Made by a program: the position numbers and the translations under genes
The notes under the pieces: generated by a model
The model's input: the letters and a program-made list of their open reading frames with translations, nothing else
What the model was told of the DNA's origin: nothing
The model's database searches: none
Shown: piece by piece, positions 1 through 11,404 of the stretch
Numbering within the stretch: position 1 is the stretch's first letter
Layout of the letters: each line of letters opens with the position of its first letter
From: Heterohyrax brucei
Lineage: Eukaryota > Chordata > Mammalia > Hyracoidea > Procaviidae
Direction: 5' to 3'
Assembly: GCA_028571685.1 (NCBI GenBank)
Contig: CM053148.1
Coordinates: forward strand, 84,838,001 to 84,902,000
DNA length: 64,000 nucleotides

Positions 1-545
1 GTCACAAACTGTGGTGGTCAAGATTATGTCAACTTGTCAACTCCGTGTTTGGCTTCTGTATCAAGTGGCAGAATCAGGGCCTGTGGTGGCTTCCCTCTAC
101 TCTCTCTACCTTCCACCACCTACTTGTTGTCTGTTCACATTACCAGCAAATTTGCTTTCTTTTGTGTCTAGTTCCTTGACCTGAACTAGCAGCTATTGGA
201 TTCATCAAGCCTTTCAGCCAGCAAGTGAGAGTCCTGTTCCTTGACCTGCCAATCCTGAGTCTGTCAGACTTTTCAGCTCCATAAGTCAGCAGAGATCTTG
301 CAGCCTCACCTCTAGCATGGGATCTGCCGACCTACACAGCCAGTGATCTAGAACTGTGGTCTCTGACTCGCTGACTTTGGGTTCACCAGCTCCTGAGGCA
401 ATGTGAGTCTTGTGCCAGGACTTAAGACATTAGGACATTCAGCTTCTACAATTGTGTGAGCTGTTTCCTTTATATATAAACACTTCCTTGTACATATAGG
501 TGTTACTAGTTTGGTTTCCCTAGAACACTTAGCCTAAGACAACTT
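1..545 (+). mobile_element. MaLR-like LTR (left end outside window)
   Basis: About 540 bp ending in 'cctaagacaac', followed directly by 'ttggtaccaggaatgaggtg', which is how MaLR/ERVL LTRs pass into their internal sequence. A second member of the same LTR family lies inverted at 3190-3722; both share the blocks about 'gatctagaactgtggtctc' and the terminal 'ccctagaa..ac.tagcctaagac'. The family assignment is from memory of MaLR organisation, not a library match. Confidence 0.6.
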
Positions 546-1447
546 GGTACCAGGAATGAGGTGTTACTCTAACAAATACCTAAAATGTGGAAGCAGTTTT
601 AAGACTTTGAATGGATAGAAGATTTAGAAGGAAACGAGGTGAACTGTTAACACTGAAAAAGGTACAGATGGTGAGCAGTAGCAGAACCAGCATGAGACAG
701 TGCTGGAGCTGACCATGGAGCAAGAGAGCTGAGTGTCTGTGCACAGAGTTTTCTTGGTAGGGTAGGGTACCTCTGGACACTTGAATTGGTGAAGCTACAG
801 AGCTTTGGAACTCTTGCCTCAGCAGGGCAGCTGCAGGCTTGAGGTCTGGGCTGTGTGTCCATAGAAAGCAGAAGCTGAAGAGCAAATAGTGTGAGAAGAT
901 GAGCTGCTTCAGTTTCATAAGGTGTGGCCATGATGTCAGGAGTCTGAAAGGGTAGATCCAGGGCTTTCTGTGTTTGTAAGGTAGAATTGCCACTCAGTTG
1001 AGTTTAGGGTGCACCAAAAGCTTATAGGGCAGAGTTTCTGTCCAAGTGGGCCTAGGAGACAGAACTGTAGCACAGGGCGGGGGTCTCCAGTGAGAACCCA
1101 GAGAGTGTGGCCAATACCTAGATTCTGGAGGGGAAAATTATTGTGTAAAATGTCTCAGAGAACTGAAGATTATTTTCAAACCTTTTAGGGCTAATGTAAT
1201 ACCTTCTGATGGCTTGCTTGTTGCCTGTTAATGCCTCCTTTCCCGGGGATTTCTCCCAGCTGTAATGGAAATATCCTTAACTTGTAACTGCCATTGTTTT
1301 TAGAAACAGATAACTTGTGTTCTGAATTTCACAGTTAAAGCAGAATTTCTGGAATCTGGACTTGTACTTTAAGGCTTTTGCTGTGATTGTGTGAATGTTT
1401 TACAATTTGCAAAGAAGTGATTTTTTTTAGAGAACAAAGGGTGGGAT
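546..1447 (+). mobile_element. MaLR-like internal sequence
   Basis: Begins 'ttggtaccaggaatgaggtgttactctaa' style, followed by 'cctaaaatgtggaagcag', the signature start of MaLR internal regions. No long coding frame remains; two short minus-strand frames here are chance ORFs. It sits between an LTR at 1-545 and a different-looking LTR at 1448-1937, so it may be a composite of two elements. Confidence 0.5.
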
Positions 1448-1937
1448 GTCATGGATTGAATGTGTTCTTTAAAACATCTGTAACAATTTGGTTGTGCCGT
1501 AATTCCTGGTATTGTGTGATGTTCCTCCATGTAGCAATTCCTGCCTCTATAATGTTAATGAAGGCGGATATGCAGTAGTTGTGTTGGTAGAGCAAGATTC
1601 AATGTATAAGTTTATTTTGTGCCTTAAGGTGGTCTCTTGAGACATAAAGGAATAATCTGGCAGAGAGAACTGGGAACCTCACACTATCAAGAAATCAGCA
1701 CCAGGAGAAGAGCACATCCTTCAGACCCGAGGTTCCTGTACCAAGATGCTACTTGAACAGACTGATGTTAACACAAGGACATTCCTCCAGAGCCAACAAA
1801 GGTGAAAACTTTCCCAGGAACAGATGGCCTGAATTTGGAGTTGTAGCCTACTGGACTTTGTAAGAATAAACTTCCTTTTGTTAAAGTCTTCGACTTTGTT
1901 GTGCTTCTGTTAGAGCAGTGCTAGCTGACTAAAACAC
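1448..1937 (+). mobile_element. MaLR-like LTR, 'tcatggattgaatgtg' family
   Basis: Starts 'tcatggattgaatgtg' and ends '..gctagctgactaaaaca' after an AATAAA-containing stretch ('gtaagaataaacttcc'), the usual MaLR LTR plan. A related copy lies at 40418-40912 in intron 7 of ADAMTS1-like copy A, and a terminal piece at 55485-55612. Confidence 0.6.
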
Positions 1938-2736
1938 AAACCCTGTGGGACAAACCTACCCTGCCTTATATGGTACTAGTGTGAAAGCAGTGGATATGGC
2001 TTTTCATATCTATAACTTCAAAATCATTCATTTGCAAAACTGAGAATATCTTCTGTATAACCCATCCTCCTTGTTTGACAGACATGAAACTGAGCCTCAA
2101 AGAGATGCCTTCACCAAAATGGTACAACCAGAGTTACACTGGCAGACAAATGAACCTAGCACTAAAAGTTTAAGCTCCATACAACTTAGAATTCTAGTAG
2201 ATCTGGTTGTTCAACAAGTATCCTGCCAAACTTGCTATTCTTTCCAATTATCAAACTTCATTTTCATTCTTAATTGGTACTTTATGGAAATATAACATTT
2301 CTCCCTTAAAATGTTTACAGCTTTTAATAATTCTTTTTCAATCTACAAGGTTCACAATAAATTATGTGCAGTTTGGCTTTTACTATTCAGGTCAGGAATT
2401 TTCAATCTTTATGATCATGTTTAATAATACATTATTAAATTTGTCCTATAGATTGTAGTTATGGAAAATATTTTTTAACATTGCAACTTTAAATGTATTT
2501 GTATTCCTAGAAGAATAACAAAAATTCATCAGCCAACAAATTTTAAACAAGTAGCTCTATTACTTTAAACCAAATATCAATTTAAAAAAATGACTGATGT
2601 GATAACACTACTGACCACTTTCTATAACATTTCAGAGTCTTGTGCAATTAATGAAAAAATAGCGGGCATTGCAATCCACTAAAACAAATTAAAAATCATT
2701 CATTGATTCAACAAATATTTATTAACTACATGCATT

Positions 2737-2896
2737 AGAAGCAAACTGGTGGCATAGTGGATTAAGTGCTACGTCTGCTAACCAAAAGTTCTACAGTTCA
2801 AATCTGCCAGGTGCTCCTTGGAAAATCGGTGGTTCAGTTCTCCTCTGACTTCTAGGGTCCCTGTGAGTTGGACCCAACTCAACTGCAGTGGATTTT
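2737..2896 (+). mobile_element. AfroSINE
   Basis: Contains 'ggtggcatagtggattaag', 'ctaaccaaaagttctacagttcaaat', the 'ccaggtgctccttgga' block and the tail 'gtgagttggacccaactcaac'. This is the tRNA-derived AfroSINE order. It interrupts the duplicated flank. Confidence 0.85.
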
Positions 2897-2995
2897 GGAG
2901 CCTGCATTATGTTTGGCATATATGACTAATTTACTAAAAATACTAAAGTTGAGTGATTTTCTTGCTTTAGACACTTTACTTCCAAAATCAAACAC

Positions 2996-3122
2996 ACTAT
3001 CATCGACTTGATTCCAATCCATTGTGACCCTATAGGACTGAGTAGAAGTGCTCCTCAAGGAGTGCCTGATGGGTTCCAACCACTTCACTAGCAGCCATAG
3101 CACTTAACCATTTTGCCATACT
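2996..3122 (-). mobile_element. AfroSINE
   Basis: Reverse-orientation AfroSINE: tail ('atcgacttgattccaatcc') on the left, body 'ctcaaggagtgcctgatggg', and head 'gcacttaaccattttgccata' on the right. Inserted in the duplicated flank. Confidence 0.8.
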
Positions 3123-3189
3123 TAGCAACAATGAATAAAGAACTTAAGGGTGTGTAGGAGAAAATGTTCTACCACCAGATGCTGTAAAA

Positions 3190-3722
3190 AGACACTGTCT
3201 TAGGCTGGGTTTTCTAGGGAAGCAAAAGGAGTAACACATGTAGGTACAAGGAAAGATTTATTATATAGATAGACAAATATAGATGCAGGAAACAGCTCAT
3301 GCAATCACAGAAGCTGAATGTCCCAAGTTCTGGCACAAGCCTCACGTGGCCATGGAAGCTGAGGAACCCAAAGTCAGCAGGTCAGAGACCAGAGTTCTAG
3401 ATCACCAGTTGTGTAGGTCTGTGGATCCCAAGCTGTTGGCAAGATGGAGCGGCAGAAGCTGGCGAACCCAGGATCGGCAGGCCAGGGAGCAGGACTCTCA
3501 AGTGCCGACTGTAAGGATTGATGAATCCAGCAGCTGCTAATTCAACTCCAGGAACCAGATGCCGGAAGAAGAGAGCAGGAGCTCCTGGCTGCATGAGCAG
3601 ACCAGCAGTAGTAGTGGAAGGTCAAGAGATGAGAGCTGAGAGTCAGGAAGCCACCACAAACCCCACCCTGCCACTTAATATAGCAGCCAAATATGGAGTA
3701 GCCAAGTTGACATAATCCTGAC
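3190..3722 (-). mobile_element. MaLR-like LTR
   Basis: Inverted relative of the 1-545 LTR: starts with 'gtcttaggctgggttttcta', the reverse complement of that element's end. The 'gagcaggactctca' and 'gagtcaggaagccaccaca' blocks are shared. Short plus-strand ORFs here are not genes. It interrupts the duplicated flank, so it inserted after that duplication or was lost from the other copy. Confidence 0.6.
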
Positions 3723-3785
3723 CACCACAGACACCATTTAAAATTTCTTGCTGGACTAGTTCTTTGTGCAATGTTTGTCCAAAAT

Positions 3786-4190
3786 AAGGGATTTAAGTGT
3801 AACATTTTTGAAAATCACATCAGGAGATGTTGTGAGATAATGTTAAAGTTGTTAATAACCCCATGTTTAACAAAGTCTGGAACTGGAACCCAAATTAGTC
3901 AGCAGGGGGAAGGTGAGACCACAGAAGAAAAACTTTCAAAAACTTTTGCTACTGTTTCTTCCCACTCAGCTGAAAGTTGATTGACTATCTAATTAAGAGC
4001 TCCTTTTATTGCCCTCTCCCTCATGCCACACAATAAAGCCAAAACTGAACTTAATGCTATCCTGTTAATTATTACAGCGACACTACAAGACAAAATAGAG
4101 CTATCCCCATAGTGTATCTGATCAGCAACCAATGGACTTGAACCACCATGGTTATAGCTAGTAATGATAGCTCATTTGTCTATGCAAGAA
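3786..4190. other. No recognised feature
   Basis: Past the end of the flank homology and before the RTE. I see no coding frame, repeat signature or gene homology that I can name. Confidence 0.5.
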
Positions 4191-4194
4191 ATTG

Positions 4195-4895
4195 AAAAAC
4201 AGCTACCTGGCCAAGCGACTGGAAGAGATCCATATTTATGCCCCTTTCAAAGAAAGGTGAGCCAACTGAAGGTAAAAATTACCATATACAACCATTAATA
4301 TACGATACGAGTAAAGTTTTGCTCAAGATCATTCAAAAGTGACTGCAACAGTGTATTGACAAGGAACTGCCAGAAATTCAAGCTGGATTCAGAAAAGGAC
4401 GTGGAACCAGGAGTACCATTGCTAATTCCAGATGGATCTTGGCTGGAAGTAGAGAATACAAGAATGATGTGTACCTGTGTTTCATTGACTATGCGAAGAC
4501 ATTTGATAATAAATTATGGCTAACGTTGTGGAGAATGGGAATTCCAGAACATTAATTGTGCTCTTAAGGAATCTGCACATGGGTCAAGAGGTAGTTGTGT
4601 GAACAGAACAAGGGGACATTGCATGGTTTAAAGTCAGGAAAGATATGTGTCGGGGATGTATCCTTTCACCATGTCTTTTCAATCTCTATGCAAAGCAAAT
4701 AATCCAAGAAACTGGATAGTATGAAGAAGAACAAGGTGTCAGGATGGGAGTATGGAGCACTAAGAACCTGCGTTACACAGATAACACCACCTTACTTGCT
4801 GGAAGTGAAGAAGATTTGAAACACTTTCTGATGATGATCAAAGACCATAGCCTTTAGTAATGTATTGCCCTTGAACATAAAGAAAACAAAAATCC
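4195..4895 (+). mobile_element. RTE/BovB-type LINE fragment, reverse transcriptase region
   Basis: Translated in pieces it gives the RTE reverse-transcriptase blocks: 'QAGFRKGRGTRSTIAN', 'CFIDYAKTFD', 'GIPEH', 'CILSPCLFNLYA' and 'LRYTDNTTLLAGSEED'. The frame is broken by stops and shifts (for example after GIPEH), so it is inactive. It ends against the ADAMTS1-like exon-2 fragment at about 4895. Confidence 0.85.
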
Positions 4896-5100
4896 TCACA
4901 ACTGCCGTTGACTTGGCTGCAAGCGTGGTTGCCATGCAGTAAAGACTGGACACAAAACATTTCTTTCGTATAGTTCCAATTCCTCCAAGAAAGCCAGGAA
5001 TGTCATTTGCTAACAGACAGGAATGTCTGTTGCCATGCAGTAAAGACTGGACACAAAACATTTCTTTCGTATAGTTCCAATTCCTCCAAGAAAGCCAGGA
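4895..5100 (-). pseudogene. ADAMTS1-like copy D, exon 2 fragment
   Basis: On the minus strand it reads GTIRKKCFVSS followed by about 20 more residues aligning with the start of ADAMTS1 exon 2, the prodomain/catalytic boundary (family form [19 protein letters not shown]). The fragment stops after about 25 codons, where the RTE begins. The furin motif has changed from RKKR to RKKC. The intron-1 flank to the right (5119-5255) matches the equivalent flank of copies A (about 45160-45290) and B (about 18600-18720). Exon 2 and its acceptor lie inside a tandem duplication. This is a dead relic of a fourth unit; no other exon of it is visible in the window. Confidence 0.8.
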
Positions 5101-5118
5101 ATGTCATTTGCTAACAGT
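4928..5118. repeat. 101-bp tandem duplication across an exon-2 acceptor
   Basis: The unit beginning 'gttgccatgcag' at 4928 restarts at 5029 and runs to about 5118 with essentially no differences. Each copy carries the beginning of ADAMTS1-like exon 2 and the end of intron 1. The near-identity implies a recent event. Confidence 0.9.
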
Positions 5119-5255
5119 CTGTCCAAGAATACTTACCTTTGCAGAGTATGTACAGAAAGCCTAACCAGTCAAGGCAAATAAACATAACAAAAATGCACAT
5201 GGAACAACAATAGCAAGAGTATTTGCGTCTTTTTCATTGGCAATGCCTTTCTGGT
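5119..5255 (-). other. Intron 1 remnant of ADAMTS1-like copy D
   Basis: The string 'gtccaagaatactta' followed by 'caaggcaaataaacataac', 'gcacatggaacaacaatagc' and 'ttgcgtctttttc' matches the intron-1 side of exon 2 in copy A (45170-45290) and copy B (18600-18720). It ends where the L1 at 5256 begins. Confidence 0.75.
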
Positions 5256-8200
5256 AGGATATTTTTCATTCTTGATTTCAAAAATTTCTTTATTTCATCC
5301 TTGATTTCTTCTACGGCCCATTTTTTTTTGACCAAGATGTTTTTCATTATCCTGGACTTCAAATTTCTATCTGTGTTTTTCCTGCTACTGATTGTGACTT
5401 TTATGGTCTTATGGTCTGAGAAGGTGCTTTGAATAATTTAATGGTTTGGATTTTGTTGAGGTTTGCTTTATGTTCCAACACATGGTCTCTTCTGGAAAAT
5501 GTTCCATGTGCATTGGAGAAGGAAGTGTACTTACCTGAATATGTCAGTCAGGTCTAGTTGGTTAATTGTCTCAATAAGATTTTCTGTGCCTTTACTGAAC
5601 TTTTTTCTGGATGACCTGTCCATCACTGAGAATGGAGTGTTGAAATCTCCAAGCATTATTGCAGAATTATCTGTTTCGTTTTTCAGTGTAGTCAGTGTTT
5701 GTTCAATATATTTAGATGCTGTGGTATTGGGTGCATAGATATTTAATACTGTTAAGTCCTGCTTGTGTAGTGAAGTTTTCAGCAATAAGTGGTGATCATC
5801 CTTGTCCACAGTGGGGGATTTTACAGTAAAATCTATTTTATTTGAGATTAGTATTGCCATTTTTCCTCTTCTTTATGTTGTTACCTTGGTATATATTATT
5901 CCATCCTTTAATTTTCAGTTTGCTCATGTCTTTGATTCTAAGGTGTGTTTTCTTTTGATCCAGGATGTCAGTCATTGCCTCTTTATTGGAGCATTCACCC
6001 CATTTACATTCAGTGTAATTATTGATACATATGTGATTAGTGCTGTCATTTTGATGTATTTATTTCTATGTTGGTGGTTTCTGTGTTGCTCTTAATATTC
6101 TGTTCTTGGTCAATCTTCATTATGTTTGACTTTTCATCTTTTTTGGTATAGATTTTGTTTTTGTTGATACTGTTGTACTGTTTCCTGTTTTGATATATTG
6201 TATTGTTACTGTGTTTTGTGGCTACCCATATGAACATCCTTAATATTCTAAGTTTAAATCCAATTTTAACTTCTGTATGCCTTTTTAACTTCCTCTCCAT
6301 CTGAAAGAACTATAACTATGGTAGTATATACCTCTTTTTAGTGTGATGGTGTCATAGTTTTCATGATATGATCACTGATTCCCTTCTTTTAATGTAGTGG
6401 CTTTGATTGAGTTTTGTGACATCAGTTCTACCTTGGCCCCTAGGTCACCGTGAGTCGGATCTGACTCGACAGCACTTGGCTGGCTTGGCTTACCAAGTAG
6501 GATTCTTAATATTGTGTCCTGCTTTGCCACCTTAAATATACACTTAGGGGTTTTGATTTTCTAAGTAAAGAGCTTCTCTCAATATTATTTGCAGTTCTGA
6601 TTTGGTTTTACAGTATCTAAGTTTTTGTTTATCTGTGAATATCTTAATATCATCTTTGTATTTGAGAGACAATTTTGCAGGATATATAATATTTGGTTGT
6701 TAGTTTTTCTCCTTCAAGGCTTTGAATGTGTCATCCCACTGCCTCCTTGCCACCATCATTTTGCAGAGAAGTCAGGCGAAAGCCTCCAGGTCTTCCCTCT
6801 GAATGTTAGCTTTGTGTTTAATCTTTCTGCCTTTAAAAACATCTGTTTATGTTTCAGTTTATCACGCTTGATTATAATATGTCTTGGTGTCTTTCTTTTC
6901 TTGTCTAGTTTTTGTGGCATTCAATATATGTCTTTGATAGCTGTTCTCTTCTTTCATAATTCAGGTAAGTTTTCTGTCAGCCAGTCAACAACTATCCTCT
7001 CTGTGTTTTCAGCTATCCCTCCCTGTTCAGGAACTCCAGTCAATCCTGGATTATCATTCTCAACAGAGTCTCATATGTTTCTTAATGCTTCTTCATTTTT
7101 GTTATTTCTTTTCTCTGATCTATCCTCATAGATGCTGGTGTCAAATGCTGTATCCTCAAGGTCACTAAGTCTGACTTCTATCTCCTCAATTCTGCTCTTT
7201 TGGCTTTGAACTGAATTGTCTAATTCTGTGATTTTGTTATTGACTGCTGAATTTCAGATTGTTGTTCCATCAGTTCAAATAGTTTGATTAACTTTTCTTT
7301 TTTTCTGCTGCGTGTTGTTTAATCTCTAGGAGAACTCTCCATATAATTCTTTTGTACTTGGCCCCTGATAGTTTCAGAAAGGCTTCTTCATCTTGGAAGT
7401 TTTTTTATTCTTTATTTTGAGAATTTTCTGGCACCATGGTGAATGGTTTCTTTAAATGGTTAAATTTAAATTACCATTCAGGAGATGGCTATCTATAGGC
7501 TGTTTAGTTTTTCTGGTGTTACCTCAGCAGGATATGAGGTGCAGTTCTGAGAAGGAAGTTGGTCACCAGCTGCCTCTGTGTACTCCAGTGACTGGCCCCA
7601 GTGGACTCCATGGGTTAGCAAGCTCTATCTCTTGGTTGGAAAAGATAGCTCCCTACTCATGAGTTCACTAGGGAGCTGTCAACTGACCCTATGGTGTTGG
7701 TCAGTAAAGGCTAGAAGAGACATTCAGCAGTTATTTCTCCAGGCTGTCTTATTTTAATAAGTTGAGAGTTGACCAACAGCAGCCAAAATCAATCAGTCCA
7801 TTAGGTGTGGCAGACCCTGCCTTCCAGCTGAAAATGGAAGCACCTCTTTGGCCATCCACAGATGGTATGACATAGTTCAATCAGGGATGGGTTAAGTCCT
7901 TGCTACCGTTCTTAGCTGGGCCACTCCCATAAGGTAAGACTCTCCCACACAGCCTTTCTGCTGGAAAAGCACTTTCCAGACTGGCACTGCTTCTCATCTT
8001 GGGAACTGTACACCTGGTGAGGCCTCCAGTTGGGTGAGTCTGCCTCCCAGCCGACCAAGCCGGCGTTCCACTCGAGCTGCCCTTCCTGTAGTGAAACCAC
8101 AGAATCTATGTTACAGCTTAGACAAGAGAGGGTGAAGGGGCAGTGGTGCCCTCAATTAGCAGCCAGGGTCTCAAATTGTGGCTATCCCATGTAGTGTCTA

Positions 8201-8530
8201 TCTGCTGTTTTATTCACTGTGTACTTATCCCTGTTGGTGAGTGTATTTGCAGGTTCATGCTCATTTCCCATCTCCTGGATGACAATGACAGTGTCAGTTC
8301 CTGGAGTTCACCCAAGAGGTGAGTCAGCAGGAGCCAGATTCAGTGCGTGCTGCCTCATCAGAGAGAAATAGTTTCCCATTTAATGGTTCATAGTCCAATC
8401 TGACAGTGCTATGCCATACCCTAGGGCTTCCCAGGTGTCGGGAGTTCTCCATTTTTGGTTACTAATTCAGACCATAGCTCTCAGAGGATGTTGAGGAGAT
8501 GTACATCTAGTTCACCATCTTGACCCCACC
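5256..8530 (-). mobile_element. L1 LINE, minus strand, lacking the ORF2 reverse transcriptase end
   Basis: Read on the minus strand from right to left: 5' UTR (8530 to about 7350), ORF1 region (about 7350-6550), spacer, then the start of ORF2. Frame 5531-5860 encodes the L1 endonuclease-type block 'LTVLNIYAPNTTASKYI..' and 'IMLGDFNTPFS'. ORF2 ends near 'VEEIKDEIKKF', before any RT motif, at the 5.25-kb edge. Stops and shifts make it inactive. A short SINE-derived piece lies inside at 6436-6492. Confidence 0.8.
6436..6492 (-). mobile_element. Short AfroSINE-tail-like element
   Basis: Contains 'gtgagtcggatctgactcg' and 'acagcacttggctggctt', the reverse orientation of the '(c)caagtgctgtcgagtcgga' core seen at 19440, 25257, 38571, 39757 and 52881. 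Inserted in the L1 between ORF1 and ORF2. Confidence 0.75.
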
Positions 8531-9960
8531 ACCCCATGATTCTTAATGATTCTTCATTTCTCTTGATTCTTTTATCTGATTTTTCTTCATAAATGCTAGT
8601 GTCAGTTGCTTTATCTTCAGTTTCACTAATTCTGCATTCCATTTCTCCAACCCTGCTCTTTTGGCTTTCCATTGAACTGTCTAACTCTGTAATTTTATTA
8701 TTGATCTTTTGAATTTCAGATCTTTGATGTTCTAGCAGTTTGTATACCTTGTTTAATTTTTCATTTTGTTATGCTGCACTTTGTTTAATCTCCATCCTAA
8801 GATGTACAAAGGTTCTATACACAATTCTTTTGTATTCTACCTCCAATAATTTCAAAAAATTTTCTTCCTCTGGCAAGTTTTTTCATTCTTCATTTTAGGA
8901 GTTCTCCTGAGCCATGATGGTCTGTTTCTTTAATGGTTAGATATTGATTGTTTCTTCATGCCATGAGAAATCTGCCAGCTTCTCTGATGTCACTCAGCAG
9001 AAGCTATGACATAGCTCTAAGAAGGGAGTGGGGAAGGACAATGCTGCACTTGGCCGCCAGCTGCTGTTGTGTTCTCTAGGTGAAACTGTGTTAAGTACAG
9101 CTTCTTGCTCAGGAAGATGCTGTGCAGCCTGGTGGTGCTGCTCAATTTGGTATCTAGCCCCAGCTGGAACCTCAGGAGTGGCAGGCCCCACCCACAGACT
9201 GAAAAAGACGGTGACCGACTTATGCCAACTCTCTGGATTCATGCCTGCAGAACTATGGCATCGCTCAGAGAAAGTAGAAGGAAAGGGCACTGCAACACTC
9301 AGCTGCCAGCTGCTGCTGCATTCTCTAAGAGTGACTGTCTTAAGAAGAGCCTCTCTGCTGAGATAGACACTGTCCAGCGGCAGCAGCTAGTACCAGCCAA
9401 GTCATCAGGGGTAGCAGGCCCTTCCTCCTGGCTGACAAAAATGATGATCAACTTGTGGAGTGTGTCTGGTGCCACAGCAGCTGATGACATGGTGTAGCTC
9501 AGAGAGTATGAGGGAAAAGGGCATCACCACACCAAGCTACCAACAACTGAGTCCTCTACCTGTGATTGTCTTAAAAACAGCTTTTCTGCTGAGAGAAGCT
9601 CTTCCCTGTCAGGCACTGTTGCTCAGCACGGCAGCTAGCTGAAGCTGTGCCCTCAGACCTGGATGACTGCACTTGTCAGTTAAGATGGTGTCCTACCTGT
9701 TCTGCCTTTCTTGTGCTGGTGCCAGTAAAATCTATAGCACAGCGCAGAGCAGAAGGGAGGAAAGCACTGGTGCCCTCAGCTGCCAAGCACTACTTGGTTC
9801 TCTAGATTTGACTGTCTCAAATACAGCCGTAGGTCAACCCATCAGCCAGAATCAGCCACAGTGGACTTTTACCAGGCATAGAGGACACATCTCCCATTTT
9901 CCTAGACTTATGGGGTTTCTAGTCCCCTTTGTTTTGTTGGTGATCTGTCAAATCAGTTGT
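8531..9960 (-). mobile_element. L1 LINE 5' part, minus strand, with tandem 5' UTR monomers
   Basis: 8531-8930 is an ORF1 amino-terminal stretch (minus frame 8481-8672 includes 'MESQKSRVGEMECRISE' and a coiled-coil-like run of E/K/D). 8931-9960 is a 5' UTR made of about four related segments. It abuts the 5' end of the L1 at 5256-8530, so two L1s of the same orientation lie end to end. Confidence 0.7.
9000..9850 (-). repeat. Four tandem ~240-bp monomers in an L1 5' UTR
   Basis: Anchor phrases of the type 'tatggcatcgctcagaga', then 'gggaaaagggca', 'agctgccagctgctg' and 'ttctctaagtgtgactgtctta' recur at about 9003, 9249, 9484 and 9730. The copies are diverged but keep order and spacing. Confidence 0.75.
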
Positions 9961-10389
9961 TTACATATAAAAAATTAAACAAGGAATACTTTCAAGTTTC
10001 CTGGAGATGGAGACGGTGGGACATCCTTGTGGTTACGGTGAAGACTGACAATGAATCAGCAAGACAGGGGAGTCTTGACAACAGATGCAAGACTCAGGCA
10101 CCCAAGAAACATTTAACAGAAAAACATTTCATATACAATGACAGAGATAGTGAATAAGGCAATCATTAGAGAGAGGGGGATAAAAAAGAATAATTCTGAA
10201 GTTAAATTGGCTAAATTTATGGCTGAGAGCCAAACTTTTAAAATTTTACACACACATTCAACATTGGACCTACAGGAATAAGAAAGTCTCTCAGCAACCT
10301 TTCAAAGAAAACTACATACTTGGGGAATCCCCACAACTGAACACAAACTTTGCAGGAATAATGAGAGGTTGAAAAACAGGTTGCCAGAC
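9961..10389. other. No clear feature; possible ERV internal sequence
   Basis: No coding frame of note. It runs without an obvious break into the ERV-like leader at 10390 and may be more of the same element, but I cannot identify any protein motif. Confidence 0.35.
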
Positions 10390-11265
10390 AGAAAGCCAGA
10401 ATTAAAGGCCAAGAGGATAGAAATGGGGCTGCAGTTCCCTTGATTGCAGTTTAACCAAGGACCTCCTTATGGAGTCTCAAATCGAATGGTGCACAAATCA
10501 GGTGGTCCCTTACAAAGTCTGCAGACAAGGTGGCCGCTTACAGGGTATGCAAATTGTGCATCAACCAGGAGGCGCCTTATGGAGGGTGCAAACCAGGTGC
10601 CCCTTACTGAGGCTCAGAAATAGCAAAGCAGCACTGGATTCCATCTCTCCCATGAGAAGAGTGTACAGTGGAAGGTAGGGGGCGAAGAGGTGCAGAAATC
10701 TGACCCAAAACCAACTGTCCAGTGAAAACAGCTTGGCAGCTACTTAGAGTTGTCAGGCTTTACCCTGTGGGGCTCCCCGGTACCGTCAAGAACCGGGACT
10801 GCCCTGCAAGATCTCTGAAGTTACTGGTGAGCCTCTGGAGAGCCCGAAGCTCTCCTACCATGGTCACCAAAAATGTTACCATAATAATCGCTGTTGCAGA
10901 CTCATGTAACCTGTCACTCTTAAGCCAATTATGCAGAGACCGGGATCGAATTTTTAAACACACTTTATTCACATGGCCGGCAATCTGAGAAGATGGGGGT
11001 TTAGCATCTTAAAAACCACATTTTCATTTCAGTTCAGGCTAGTGAGTTTCATAGGAAGTTTAGCGGATGGCAGGGGGGCAGGCAAGAGGTACAGGGATGC
11101 AGGTGTTCTGAGGAGACAAGGTTGGAGAATATATAATTTCCTTGTCTCAAGGTCTGTTGTACTTGACATCGGCTGGCTGGTTATTTTTCTAAAGAACAGA
11201 GGGCTGCAAACTGGCATCACTTGGTGTGGTTATTGGTGAAGAATAGTCTGGGAAAACAAACACAA
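10390..11265 (-). mobile_element. Endogenous retrovirus leader and LTR (probably class I)
   Basis: On the minus strand an LTR-like block carries 'gtgaataaagtgtg' (AATAAA) near 10970. About 110 bp later comes 'tttttggtgacc', resembling the primer-binding-site junction of class I ERVs, followed by a GC-rich leader. No gag/pol/env homology is visible. It lies just 3' of copy B exon 6, where exons 7-9 of B would be expected. Confidence 0.5.
10445..10625. repeat. Degenerate ~30-40 bp tandem repeat in the ERV leader
   Basis: A 'caggtggtccCTTAcaaagtctgca' type unit recurs about five times: 'cctccttatggagtct', 'tggtcccttacaaagtctgc', 'tggccgcttacagggtatgc', 'aggcgccttatggagggtgc', 'ggtgccccttactgagg'. 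Spacing is irregular. Confidence 0.65.
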
Positions 11266-11404
11266 ACTCTTTGTGAGTACTGGATAGAAGGGAGTTCAGA
11301 AGTTTCTTTATATGTTAGCATTCCTTAAGGAGAAGGAACTTTTAGTACTAAGAAAGAAACTAGCTAAGAATTTTTTCTACAGTTATTAACTATATCGTAC
11401 TCAC

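Larger units (their letters stand above)
1990..3785 (+). repeat. Segmental duplicate of the 5' flank of ADAMTS1-like copy A
   Basis: Non-repeat sequence here runs collinear with 49740-50705, the region just upstream of copy A. Examples are 'ccatcctccttg' then 'gagacatg'/'cagacatgaaactgagcctcaaag' (2066-2100 versus 49795-49835) and 'ggactagttctttgtgcaat' versus 'ggactagcactttgtgcaat' (about 3752 versus 50668). Here it is broken by two AfroSINEs and an LTR. Its position predicts an ADAMTS1-like unit on the minus strand further left, outside the window or lost. Confidence 0.8.

Noticed and set aside
4792-5061. 89-residue minus frame as a complete small gene
   Set aside because: It reads through duplicated exon-2 and intron-1 sequence and then into antisense RTE; the frame is accidental.
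5223-7131. Several long hydrophobic plus-strand frames (91-168 residues)
   Set aside because: They are antisense shadows of a minus-strand L1. T-rich antisense L1 gives Phe/Leu/Ile-rich false proteins.
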